Assembly (NCBI RefSeq): GCF_038502225.1
Contig: NW_027196461.1
Coordinates: 1 to 64,000, forward strand
Reading direction: 5' to 3'
DNA: 64,000 nucleotides
From: Cherax quadricarinatus
Taxonomy: Eukaryota; Arthropoda; Malacostraca; Decapoda; Parastacidae
The notes beneath the pieces were generated by a model, which had not been told where the DNA came from, searched no databases, and saw nothing but the letters and a program-made list of their open reading frames with translations. Both the position numbers and the translations under genes were made by a program. Shown here in pieces: positions 51,301 to 60,879 of this stretch (position 1 is the stretch's first letter; each line of letters begins with the position of its first letter).

Positions 51301-51487
51301 GCTTATTATAACCCACTTTTCACATCCAATCTTTATTTTACTCCACATAATCCTTGAATTAATACATTTATAGTCCCTCTTTTCCTGCCATAGCTTATCC
51401 TTCAACATTATTGCTACTCCTTCTTTAGCTCTAACTCTATTTGAAACCCCTGACCTAATCCCATTTATTCCTCTCCACTGAAACTCT
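48338..51487 (-). mobile_element. Family C tandem copy, upstream member
   Basis: Poly-A (as T run 48338-48354), 3' UTR, then the ORF. It is 5' truncated inside the endonuclease at 51487, where Tigger sequence begins. Confidence 0.9.
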
Positions 51488-51531
51488 ATAAATAAGCCGT
51501 GGAGTTGATGATAGCGAAATACACCTACCAT
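48685..51531 (-). CDS. Family C ORF, 5' truncated (RTE-like)
   Basis: A frame of 948 codons, of which the first 15 or so are flanking Tigger sequence. Element protein begins at EFQWRGINGIRSG. Motifs: endonuclease MVVGDFNAKVGK and DISDHYLV; RT NYRGISLLSIPGK, FMDLEKAYDRVD, GLRQGCVMSPWLFN, LLFADDTVLM. RT residues are intact. The first part of the endonuclease, including the SETKL motif, is missing, so it is not expected to move on its own. Confidence 0.88.
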   Translation of the reverse strand: MVGVFRYHQLHGLFIEFQWRGINGIRSGVSNRVRAKEGVAIMLKDKLWQEKRDYKCINSRIMWSKIKIGCEKWVIISVYAPGEERSVEERERFWEMLSECVGSFESSVRVMVVGDFNAKVGKNVMEGVVGKFGVPGVNVNGEPLIELCVERNLVISNTYFMKKRINKYTRYDVARNESSLLDYVLVDKRLMGRLQDVHVYRGATDISDHYLVVATVRVRGRWEKRKVATTSKREVKVYKLREEEVRVRYKRLLAERWASAKMSSGGVEEGWNSFKNAVLECGAEVCGYRRVGAGGKRSDWWNDEVKGVIKEKKVAYERFLQSRSVIRRAEYMESKRKVKRVVRECKRRADDRVGEALSRNFNENKKKFWSELNKLRKPRENMDLSVKNRVGELVDGEMEVLGRWREYFEELLNVKEETEAVISCTGQGGIPSFRSEEEQNVSVGEVREALRKMKGGKAAGTDGIMTEMLKAGGDIVLEWLVLLFNKCMKEGKVPRDWQRACIVPLYKGKGDKRDCKNYRGISLLSIPGKVYGRVIIERIRGKTECRIADEQGGFRVGRGCVDQVFTLKHICEQYLDKDREVFIAFMDLEKAYDRVDRGAMWQMLQVYGIGGKLLNAVKSFYEDSEAQVRVCRREGDYFPVKVGLRQGCVMSPWLFNIFIDGVVKEVNARVFGRGVGLNYGESNSKWELTQLLFADDTVLMGDSKEKLQRLVDEFGNVCKGRKLKVNIEKSKVMRVSNDLDKEKLDIKLGRRSMEEVNVFRYLGVDVSADGFMKDEVNHRIDEGKKVSGALRYMWSQKTLSMEAKKGMYESIVVPTLLYGCEAWVVNAAARRRLEAVEMSCLRAMCGVNIMQKIRSVEIRRRCGVNKSISQRAEEGLLRWFGHLERMDQSRMTWKAYKSIGEGRRGRGRPRKGWREGVKEVLWVRGLDFQQACVSVLDRSEWRRMVLGT

Positions 51532-51862
51532 CCGACTTACGACCTGCTTGACGTACGACCATTCGACTTACAACCTGCTCAACATACGACCATTTGACTT
51601 ATGACCGTGTTTTCTATGCCAAATTTCTGGGAAATAAACAAGTGTTTGTGTTGTACACAGTGTTTATCCTAAACCTTACAGTATAAAATACAGTATTAAC
51701 AGCATAAAAAGTAAAGTAAAAAATGAAATACCAAAATAAAACAAAATAAAGTTATTACAAAAATGTGATGTTGATATTCAGTAGTAAGTTTCGACTTACG
51801 TCCATTTCGACTTAGGACCGGTTTGTCGGAACCGAACTCGATCGTAAGTCGGATGGTACCTG
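51522..51862. mobile_element. 341-bp MITE
   Basis: CACCTACCATCCGACTTACG at the left and the inverted CGTAAGTCGGATGGTACCTG at the right, TA on both sides. A related end is seen at about 29642. No coding capacity. Confidence 0.85.
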
Positions 51863-51941
51863 TATTCAAGGGGTATTTTGTCCTGTCTCCAGACAAACTC
51901 TCGTCGGCCTCCGCTGTCGCCGCCACATATACAATGACATA

Positions 51942-52764
51942 CAGTGGTCCCTCGCTTTTCGTAGTTCTCGGCAATCGTAAATTTCGCCAATCATAGGGGT
52001 ATTTTCGTATAAACATGGACTCGCTTTTCATAGGTTAACTCGCGAATAGTAGTTTGTCCGGGACGCATAAGCACGGTGTGAGCCGGGAAGGCCTCCCTAC
52101 CCAGCCAGTCTGGCATTGTTTACCAGTGAGTGAAGGTCCCCTCAAGTGCTCCTACGAAATATTTTATAATATTCCACTCATTTTAGTGCTTGCAAGTACT
52201 AAATAAGCTACCATGACTCAAAAGAAAGCTCCTAGTGCCAAGCCTGTCTTAAAGAAGGTGAGAAATATGTACAGTGACAAAGTCTTGGGCCATTTTAGGG
52301 AAGTGTTAAAGAGACGCCAGAAACTGAGCTCTCTTCACAGTTATTTTGTGAGACAGGACTCCAGTGACTCCCATGGTGGTCCTAGTGGCATTAAGAAACA
52401 GAGAAGAGAAGTAACCCCAGAAAAGCAATTGGTACCTGAGGTGTTGCTGGAAGGGGATTCCTCTTCCAAACTGTAAACAATCCAATCTCTCTCCTCCTCC
52501 AGTCTCCCATACACTAAGAAGAATCTCCAATAAAGGTAAGCGTTATGCTGTTAATGTTTCATTCATCATTTCCCATTGTATTGTTTATATGCTACCTGTA
52601 TATTTCATGTAAAAATTTTTTTTGTTTTAATACTTCTGGGTGTCAGGAACGGATTAATTGTATTTACATTATTTCTTATGGGGAAAATTGATTCGCAAAT
52701 CGTAAATTTCGTTTATAGTAGCTCCTCCAGGAACGGATTAATTACGAAAAACGAGGGACCACTG
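51942..52764 (+). mobile_element. Tigger-type deletion derivative, 823 bp
   Basis: TIRs CAGTGGTCCCTCGCTTTTCG and CAGTGGTCCCTCGTTTTTCG lie at TA sites. It contains the short ORF 52213-52476. Confidence 0.88.
52213..52476 (+). CDS. Short Tigger-derived ORF (N-terminus fused to C-terminus)
   Basis: An 87-residue open frame that starts MTQKKAPSAKPVLKKVRNMY and after about 20 residues joins the C-terminal LGHFREVLKRRQKLSSLHSY and TPEKQLVPEVLLEGDSSSKL. The helix-turn-helix and DDE domains are deleted, but no stop interrupts the fusion. Confidence 0.65.
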   Translation: MTQKKAPSAKPVLKKVRNMYSDKVLGHFREVLKRRQKLSSLHSYFVRQDSSDSHGGPSGIKKQRREVTPEKQLVPEVLLEGDSSSKL

Positions 52765-53172
52765 TATTTTATTTATTCTAGAGTATATGTCATATTAGAT
52801 GAACTGTGAAAGATAAATAAGCCATATAGATAATATTAGCGAAATATACAAGAAGTATTTTGTCATGTCTCCAGACAAACTCTTGTCCACCACCAACACT
52901 GCCCATACCACTACATGAATTACATATTTTATTCATTTTAGAGTGTATATATCAGGTTTCTATATTTATATTGTTTATTATGTCATATTAGATGAATTGA
53001 GATAGATAAATAAGCCATAGAGTTAATATTAATGAAGCACAGAATTCCACTGGAACAGATTAATTGCATTTCAATTAATTTAAATGAGGAAAATTGACTC
53101 GGCAAACGAGCAAATCCAGTTGCAAACAAGGTCATGGAATGGATTAAACTCACAAGTAGAGGTTCCACTGTA

Positions 53173-53703
53173 ATTGTATAAATAATAATAGCGCATTTGT
53201 GAACGCACATAGGACCCATCAGCTGATATGTATTGGATGAGTGATGTGATTTGTTTACTCTTGAACATCAGCAAAAATTTAACATTTCTGCTACTTTGAG
53301 CTCAGTTTCAAGCCATTTTCAGTACTAAAACCAATCAAAATAATCATTATTTCTGTAATATATCTTCCAGCCTATCAAATGAGACCAAGAAATTGCAAAC
53401 GCAAATATAAAAAACATATGAAAAAGCATCGCAAAGTCGCTGTTTTTAACCAAAATTGCGGTCTCAAATTTTTTTTTTCTTGTTATGCTCTCTGTGCTGC
53501 AGGATTTGTTTTATGTGGTGCACACTTGCCACATAGATGTATTCTCTCATATCTAGGCCCAAATTTACTGCTCACAGCTTATGAGTGAGCTGAGCTCGTG
53601 GCGTAGAACTACGGTTTGGACCCAGAACTCAAAGCCATAAAACTATGGTTTGGACCCAGAACTCAAAGCCGTAGAACTACAGCACAGACCCTGAAAGGGT
53701 TAA
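53173..53703. mobile_element. DNA repeat related to 44.5-45.2 kb
   Basis: It ends in CTGAAAGGGTTAA, the inverse of the TTAACCC start at 44524. Shared blocks include GGTGCACACTTGCCACATAG and GAGTGAGCTGAGCTC. Near the right end a 37-bp unit (TTTGGACCCAGAACTCAAAG) is repeated. Confidence 0.55.
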
Positions 53704-53892
53704 ACGCATTTGTCATCATAAGGAATTAGTGTACATAATAAACTTTGAAAGCAATTAAAAAACAAAAACAATCATATCTTAGTATCAATAAATTGTAAAA
53801 TGTAAATATCACTAGTGTTTTTACAATACTGTTCATGATAAGTGATTATTTTTTCACCAATTTCAACACACCATAATACTGTAAGTGTATTT

Positions 53893-56338
53893 CGTATATC
53901 TTGACCTACTCCTGCCCCAAACATCTTGCTACTGGGAGATTTCAACTTGAAACACCTAAATGGAGGAGTGTAGCAAGTAATATTTTAGCAGAGATCACTC
54001 CAGAAGGCAGCTCTGATGAAAATTCATACACACACGAGCTATTAAATCTCTGCACCAAATTCACTTTAAACCAGCAAATATTAGAGTCTACAAGACTAAA
54101 AAATACGCTGGACCTCGTCTTCACTAACAGCAACAATCTGATACGTAACATAGTCGTATCAAAGACAGTACACTCAGATCACCACAAAATAGAGGTACAG
54201 ACATGTATGCACAGGGCTCCTGACCAGCAAAATGTGATCAGTCATGAGGGTGTCTTCACAAAATTTAACTTCAGTAACAAAAACATACAATGGGAACAAG
54301 TCAACAATGTCCTAAATGAAACAACCTGGGAAGATATCCTAAACAACACAGATCCAAACCTTTGCCTAGAGAAAAATTAACTCTGTGGCACTTGAGGTCT
54401 GCTCAAGGCACATTCCATTAAGAAAAAGAAAGAAGATGTAAACTAGAAAGAGAGAGATGCTCCCTATACAGGTGTTGGTGAATAATCACAGAGCTGCTGA
54501 GAGGGGCCAGTATACTTGAAATATGAAGGGAGGCACTTGTCAGAGAAATAGCCAGTATCAAACCTAAGCTTATGGAGTATTACAGGAGACAAGACTCTCA
54601 GGAAAAACTAAAAGCCATAAAGGAAATTAAAAAAAAAAAAAAATACTTCTCTTATGCCAAATCTAAGGGTAAAACAACATCCAGTATTGGGCCCCTGCTT
54701 AGGCGAGATGGGACCTACACAGATGATAGCAAAGAAATGAGAGATACTTAAGTCCCAGTATGACTGTGTTCAGCGAGCCATTAACAAGACTAAGGGTCGG
54801 CAATCTAAATTAAATCTTTTTCGCCAAGACCCAAAATCTGGTCATCTCAAAAATCTCTAACACCACACGACTTTGAAAAGGCAATAAATGACATGCCCAT
54901 GCACTCTGCCCTAGGCCCAAAGGTGGCAGTAAAGCAATTGCTTTACTGCCACCTTTGTCATGTTAGTGCATGATAGCACTAACATCCCATATTATAAAAA
55001 TCTTTGAAAGGGTTCTAAGAAGCAAGGTTCCCAACAACCTAGATACCCATCATTTACACAACCCAGGGCAACACTGGTTTCAAGGAAGTTGTTCCTGCCT
55101 GTCCCAGCTGCTGGACCACTATGACAAGGTCCTGGATGCTGTAGAGGATAAAGAGAATGCAGAGGTAGTATATACAGACTTTGCAAAAGCCTTCGACAAG
55201 TGCGACCATGGTGTAATAGTGCACAAATGCGTGATAGAGGAGTAACAGGAAAGTTTGGTAGATGGATCTATAACTTCCTGACAAATAGAACACAAAGAGT
55301 AATAGTAAGCAGAGTGAAGTCTGACGCAGCTACAGTGAAAAGCTCTGTTCCACGGGGCACAGTACTCGCTCCCATCCTGTTCCTCATCCTCATATCTGAC
55401 ATAGACATTTAAGCCATGGCTCCATGTCTTCCTTTGCAGATAACACCTGAATTGCCATGACTGTGTCCTCCATCAAAGACACCGCAAAACTCCAAGTGGA
55501 CATCAACCAAATCTTCAAATGGGCCACTCAAAACAATATGAAGTTCAACGAAGAGTAATTTCAACTACTCAGATATGGATAACTTGAAATTAAAACTTTA
55601 TCAGGGTATACAACAAATTTTAAGCGTACAATAGAGTGAAAAATTAATGTGAAGGACCTGGGAGTGGTAATGTCAGAGGATTTCGCCTTCACATCTGGTA
55701 GAACAATGATAGGATGGATAATGAGAACCTTCAAAACTAGGGATGCCAAGCTGATGATAATTCTTTTCATATTGCTTGTTTTCTCTAGGCTTGAATGCTG
55801 CTGTACACTAGCTGCCCCCTTCAAGGCAGGCAAAATTGCAGACCTGGAGATTGTACAAAAAACTTTCACGGCACACATTAGTACGATAAAGCACCAAAAT
55901 TACTAGGAACAGTTGAAGTCCCTTGATTTGTATTCTCTGGAGTGCAGGTGAGAAAGATGCATTATAATATACACTTGGAAAATTATAGAGGGATTAGTAC
56001 CAAACTTGCACACAAAATAACTTCCTATGAAAGCAAAAGACTCGGCAGGGGATGCAACATTCCCCCAATGAAGAGCAGGGATGCTACAAGTACACTGAAA
56101 GACAACACAATAAGTGTCAAGAACCCAAGACTGTTCAGCTGCCTCCCAGCATACATAAGGGGGATTACCAATAGACCCCTGACTGTCTTCAAGAAGGTGC
56201 TGGACAGGCACCTAAACTCGGTACCTGATCAGCCAGGCTGTGGTTTGTATGTCAGTTTGTGTGCAGCCAGCAGTAACAGCCTGATTGATCAGACGCTCAT
56301 CCTGACCCTGACCCTCTCCAGGTATAGGTCAGACTGAG
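53893..56338 (+). pseudogene. Family B copy, decayed
   Basis: From the endonuclease (NSNNLIRNIVVSKTVHSDHH at about 54140) through the RT (YTDFAKAFDKCDHGVIVHK at about 55170, SSVPRGTVLAPILFL at about 55340) to the C-terminus (RLFSCLPAYIRGITNRPLTV at about 56130). It has many frameshifts and stops, and FADD is changed to FADN. An inverted duplication lies at 54918-54985. This is the oldest long family B copy here. Confidence 0.8.
54918..54985. repeat. Two adjacent palindromes in a family B copy
   Basis: 54918-54957 is a perfect 40-bp palindrome (CAAAGGTGGCAGTAAAGCAA and its complement). 54960-54985 is a 10-bp-arm hairpin (ATGTTAGTGC). Other family B copies have single direct sequence here, so both were made locally. 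Confidence 0.9.
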
Positions 56339-56739
56339 GAAAGAGTTATAGGTGCAGGTTCAGAGCATAGTATAACATTCATTACCAAACTTGTAGAGGT
56401 TTGGAGAAAAAGTATTAGGCACTGGTTGTCTTCCAGGAACTCCCTTTATGTAAGTTTAGCATGTTCAGTCCCAATGAAAAGAAATCTGTCCCAAAACATG
56501 AAATAAATTTTGCTTTCACTTAAATAAGAAACAATATTTGTCATTTCCAACCATCGTACATCTGGCATCACCCTAACTCAGATAAATGTGAGAGTAGTAT
56601 AGCGTTATGTCAGTAACCCACAGACTATGATAGGGGAAGGTGTTTCCTCACTCAGTTCATGCCTTTTGCCCTGTATGATTGTCTAGTTTTTTTCAGTCTA
56701 AAGCTGTTCTCTGTTGATCACATTGGGTTGGTATAGGCT
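56339..56739. other. RPA1 intron, unclassified
   Basis: No repeat or exon recognised. A TTTTTTTCAG-like acceptor motif occurs at about 56694. Confidence 0.3.
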
Positions 56740-57009
56740 TTGTATGGTGGATTAGACTTGTCATCACTCCTGGACTACCAAGTCCCTGTGAAGGATATTG
56801 GAGACAGGCTGGGATGCACCCCACTACCGTGGGATACATCACAGGAGCCCTTGATGACCGCTCCATACTCTGATGCTCTTCAGAAGAGGGAACTTATGCT
56901 GAACCTTACAATTACTGCTCGGGAATTAAAGAACAAGCATCTTGATGTTCTGTGCAAGGCTTGCATTGCTTTTTGTGACAAGTATGAAGATTGGATCAAG
57001 GATGATTAA
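56740..57009 (+). CDS. Unrecognised exon-like ORF
   Basis: The 89-residue frame reads YGGLDLSSLLDYQVPVKDIG onward, with a Cys-containing helix-like end (LDVLCKACIAFCDKYEDWIK) and a stop. Amino-acid use looks like real protein, not repeat. TATAG precedes it and could be an acceptor, in which case this is a terminal exon or a retrocopied fragment lying in an RPA1 intron. I cannot assign a family. It is not part of RPA70. Confidence 0.4.
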   Translation: MYGGLDLSSLLDYQVPVKDIGDRLGCTPLPWDTSQEPLMTAPYSDALQKRELMLNLTITARELKNKHLDVLCKACIAFCDKYEDWIKDD

Positions 57010-57054
57010 AGAAAGGTCATGTTAAGTAATAAATTGACTTTTTTCATCAGGAAT

Positions 57055-57560
57055 GTCTCGACGCAGGTTCACGATCTCGGTAGCTCTTTAAGGTTTAACC
57101 TCGCTTCACGATCAAGACTGTCAAAAACCCTATAAAGGTTTGGAGGTGTCATCCATAACAGTGGCCTTGGTGGTCTTTATTTTCCTCCTAAGAGTGAGGT
57201 GATAAAAGGGAAGAAATATTTAGAAATCCTTGATGAGAAAGGTCTCGCTCGTTATCATATTCATGACATCAGCACCTTAATGCATGAATTATGGAGCCTA
57301 GTGCCACTGCAGCAAGAGAGTCAAAGATTGGTTGAGGCAGCATGAAATTTCTGTTTTAGAATGGCCAGGTAAAAGTAGGGATCTCAGTCTGATTGAAAAT
57401 GCTGGGCAGGTGTTAATATTCATAGCAGCAGAGCACCAAATCTCCAGCCTACTAATGATGGTGTGGATTTATATGGGTGAGTTACTTCCAGAGATTGTGA
57501 TTCTTTGCCAGAAAAGATTAAAAAATAATGAATGCAAAAAGTCAAATGACTAAATGTTTA
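57055..57560 (+). pseudogene. Tc1-like transposase relic
   Basis: GLGGLYFLPKSEVIKGKKYL then WLRQHEISVLEWPGKSRDLS and LIENAG correspond to the GxGxLxF and EWPxxSPDLNPIEN blocks of Tc1-family transposases. Stops and frameshifts are present and the N-terminal domain is missing. Confidence 0.75.
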
Positions 57561-57708
57561 TTTTTCTTTTAACTTTGTTTCCTAATAAAGCTTATTGTTT
57601 GTTTTATTATTGTTTTACAAAAAAAAAATTTTTAAGGCAGTTTTTTTTGTTTTTTTATAAACTGTAAAGTAGTATTTTAAACCCTTCATTCATGCCTCTG
57701 TATTTCAG

Positions 57709-57805
57709 ATTACACCCTGCCATGAAGTAACAGCAATCCCAGCCATGCAGTTTAACTTTGTTCCACTTGATCAACTGGAGAGTTTAGAGAAAGATCATAT
57801 TTTAG
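57709..57805 (+). CDS. RPA1: RPA1 exon: DBD-A to DBD-B hinge
   Basis: Encodes ITPCHEVTAIPAMQFNFVPL and DQLESLEKDHIL. It matches the [20 protein letters not shown] and DDLENKSKDSLV segment that leads into DBD-B. The acceptor is TATTTCAG and the donor is TTAG/GTGAGT, in phase 1, joining to the next exon as LDVIG. Confidence 0.9.
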
Positions 57806-57949
57806 GTGAGTTTTTTTCCATATATCATTACAAGAAATATTGGATTGATTAATCTGATGTTAGAAACACTTACATTGTTGCACTTAGTTTTGAGATCTGA
57901 TACTACAGTATCTCCTATTACCCTTTCGTAAGTGTACTTGCCTATACAG
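57806..57949. other. RPA1 intron
   Basis: Short unique-looking stretch with the donor at 57806. No feature. Confidence 0.4.
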
Positions 57950-58884
57950 TAGGGCACCACTTGTATGGTAGGTTAGGCTCCAAGCTACCTCCGGAAAGTG
58001 GACATCGCCGGAGAGCAGAACGCCATTTTTTCCACTTAGAAATGCATATAAATGCCAGAAAACAAGTTTACACTAATGTATATTAAGTTAACTATAGAAC
58101 GAGGCATTAAAAACAGTAAAAAGTAAAATACTCACACAGTACACTCATTACTTACCTTAAAATATTTGTATTCTTAATGTAGGGTGAGAGGTGAGTAGTA
58201 GTGTAAGAAGTCAGGTGTGGGAGGTATGGTAGCCAGCCAGGCCACCCCACCCACACGTAATATACTACAACATTTAAAGCACCCCAGAGTAATCAGATGC
58301 AAATACAGTACATTCATTACTTACCTTAAAATATTGTAGTCTTAATGTAGGAAGAGAAGTGAGTAGTATTCATTTGTAGGAAGTCTGGTATAGGAGGTAT
58401 GGTAGCCAGCCAGGGCAGGCCATCCCTCCCACATGTAATATATACAGCCTCACCTCACTTAGCGACATACTCGTTTACTGATGCCTTGAATTCAAGACGG
58501 GCTCTCTGACCAGTATGCCCAAATAATGTATATTAGAGCTAATTTCCTGTATTATGTTTATTACAGTATACAGTACACTACTGTGTAAACATTTTAAAAT
58601 ATACCTGAAATGTTATAATTGGTGCAAAGGTGGCATTAAAATGATATCAAAGATGGTTGACACAAACCCACTGCTATTATAGTATGCTCCTCACTTAGCG
58701 ACGAATTTGTTTAGCGACGTGGTCTTAGGAACAGAACTCCGTCGTTAAGTGAAGAGAGGTTGTACTATGACATTTAGAGTGCAGTAGAGCGATAAAATGC
58801 ATATACAGTACACTCATTACTTACTTTAAAACATTTGTAGTCTTAATGTAGGGTGAGAGGTGAGTAAACAAGGTAAAACGAATA

Positions 58885-58888
<4 letters not shown>
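57950..58888. repeat. Three tandem units of about 175 bp, possibly inside a MITE
   Basis: Units begin ACAGTACACTCATTACTTAC at about 58137, 58305 and 58805 and share GTCTTAATGTAGGGTGAGAG. The second unit is interrupted by the 320-bp MITE. The left boundary may be the TIR-like ACAGTAGGGCACCACTTGTA at 57946. Non-coding. Confidence 0.7.
58445..58762. mobile_element. 320-bp MITE, copy 2
   Basis: CAGCCTCACCTCACTTAGCG at the left and TCGTTAAGTGAAGAGAGGTT at the right as inverted ends, TA on both sides. Matches 40861-41183. Confidence 0.88.

Positions 58889-58916
<28 letters not shown>
58889..58916. repeat. (GA)n microsatellite
   Basis: About fourteen GA units. Confidence 0.95.
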
Positions 58917-58919
<3 letters not shown>

Positions 58920-59121
58920 ATGAGTAAATGAAAGAGGAGAGAGATGCAGAGAATGTAAACAGAGACAAATGCATCTGGTTATGGTTAATATACGTTCATC
59001 TATACCTGACATCTCATATTTGTTACTTTATTCTACTGTGGGGTGAATTTATCATGTTTATATGTTATGTACAGTGTTTATTATATAATTTTGAAAAAAA
59101 AATCGTAGATGGATTAATGAA

Positions 59122-59424
59122 ATTTTTTTTTTTTTTCAACAAGTTGGCCGTCTCAAACCGAGGCAGGGTGACCCAAAAAGAAAGAAAATCCCCAAAAAGA
59201 AAATACTTTTATCATCATTCAACACTTTCACCTCACTCACACATAATCACTGTTTTTGCAGAGGTGCTCAGAACACAATAGTTTAGAAGCATATATGTGT
59301 AAAGATACACAACTTATCCCTCCAAACTTCTAATATCTCGAACCCCTCCTTTAGAGTGCAGGCATTGCACTTCCCATTTCCAGGATACAAGTCTGGCTAT
59401 ATAAAAATAACCGATTTCCCTGAA
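59122..59424 (-). mobile_element. Family C 3' tail, first of a tandem pair
   Basis: Poly-A (T run at about 59120-59137), then AACAAGTTGGCCGTCTC and UTR to CCCTGAA, where a new T run starts. It is truncated in the UTR. Confidence 0.85.
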
Positions 59425-59922
59425 TTTTTTTTTTTTTCAACAAGTTGGCAGTCTCCCACCGAGGCAGGGTGACCCAAAAAAGAAAGAAAATCCCCAAAAA
59501 GAAAATGCTTTCATCATCATTCAACACTTTCACCACACTCACACATAATCACTGTTTTTGCAGAGGTGCTCAGAATACAACAGTTTAGAAGCATATACGT
59601 ATAAAGATACACAACATATCCCTCCAAACTGCCAATATCCCAAACCCCTCCTTTAAAGTTCAGGCATTGTACTTCCCATTTCCAGGACTCAAGTCCGACT
59701 ATATGAAAATAACCGGTTTCCCTGAATCCCTTCACTAAATATTACCCTGCTCACACCCCAACAGATCGTCAGGTCCCAAAAACCATTCGTCTCCATTCAC
59801 TCCTATCTAACACGCTCACGCACGATTGCTGGAAGTCCAAGCCCCTTGCCCACAAAACCTCCTTTACCTCCTCTCTCCAACCCTTTCGAGGACAGCCCCT
59901 ACCCCGCCTTCCTTCCCCTATA
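59425..59922 (-). mobile_element. Family C 3' end, second of a tandem pair
   Basis: A T run, then AACAAGTTGGCAGTCTCCC, UTR, and the last 50 or so codons of the ORF, stopping near CCTTCCCCTATA. It has the same head-to-tail arrangement as the pair at 46.9-51.5 kb. Confidence 0.85.
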
Positions 59923-59924
59923 TA

Positions 59925-60368
59925 AATGGAAAACAGGAATAAATAAAGGGGTTGTAAATAGCGTGCTGAAAATTTCCAGCCAAGACAGGACTTGCAGCAA
60001 TGGTTTCAAGTTGGAAAAAATCAGATTCAGAAAGGATATAGGAAAGCACTGGTTTGGTAATAGAGTTGTGGATGAGTGGAACAAACTCCCGAGTACAGTT
60101 ATTGAGGCTAAAATGTTGTGTTCTTTTAAAAATAGGTTAGATAAATACATGAGTGGGTGTGGGTGGGCGTGAGTTGGACCTGACTAGCTTGTGCTGCTGG
60201 GTCTGGTGCAGTGTTCCATCCTTGAGTGGAGATGATCAGACTGGATGGGCCATTGGGCTAATCCCGGTGGGGGGGGGGTAATTGGTCTAATCCGTGGTGG
60301 GGGACATGGACCTGCTCCGCATGGGTCAGTAGGCCTGTTGCAGTGTTCCTTCTTTTTTATGTTCTTAT
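59925..60368 (+). mobile_element. Family E non-LTR 3' end
   Basis: The frame reads FGNRVVDEWNKLPSTVIEAK and FKNRLDKYMSGCGWA, the typical C-terminus of a CR1-like ORF2. The 3' UTR ends CAGTGTTCCTTCTTTTTTAT and TTCTTAT. It is 5' truncated. Confidence 0.7.
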
Positions 60369-60369
60369 A

Positions 60370-60665
60370 TATTATCCTGTACCTCTCTCTCCTCCACTCC
60401 AATGTACCTCTTAATCTCCAAGCTAAAAATTCTTTGAATGATGGTGAAAGTGTTTTTGTCTTTAGGGTCACCCTGCCTCATTGGGAGATGGCTGACATGT
60501 TTAGAAACAAAAAAAAAAAACTCAAACATGACATCACTGCCTACAGCCTCCTCCTCGCTGCAACATTTGCAACCTGTGCCTCAAACCCGTATAAGAGTGT
60601 TGGTACCACTATATCCTCATGTATTTCCCTTTTTGTCTCGATGGATATTTTGTACGTGAAGCAAA
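60370..60665. mobile_element. Family C tail nested in an opposite family C relic
   Basis: The outer sequence (CTCCAAGCTAAAAATTCTTT and CATGACATCACTGCCTACAG) is minus-strand family C coding sequence. The insert at about 60436-60520 is a plus-strand family C tail (GGTCACCCTGCCTCATTGGG) with poly-A. Confidence 0.7.
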
Positions 60666-60879
60666 TTTAAACTTGAATAAGGGGTGTATGTGTGTTGTCT
60701 GGAGCCTGAATGAGTGATTATTCTGAGAGCTGATTTTTGCTGAGTAACAACTGGTTAAAGGTGATTAGCTGTTGTTGCCTCATACACAGATAGCATAGGT
60801 GAGGTTTGGATAGATAAATGAATAGTACAAAGTGAACATGGATGCTTGGGGAACATAATAGTGCACTTTTGAGAAAATG
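60666..60879. other. RPA1 intron, unclassified
   Basis: No feature recognised. Confidence 0.3.

Larger units (their letters stand above)
51488..53172 (+). pseudogene. Tigger relic, split by two insertions
   Basis: AATAAGCCGTGGAGTTGATG, ATTTTGTCCTGTCTCCAGAC, and the right end TAGAGGTTCCACTGTAA at about 53172 belong to Tigger elements. The stretch 52767-53040 contains the same units twice. It is interrupted by a 341-bp MITE and by an 823-bp Tigger derivative. No transposase frame remains. Confidence 0.6.
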
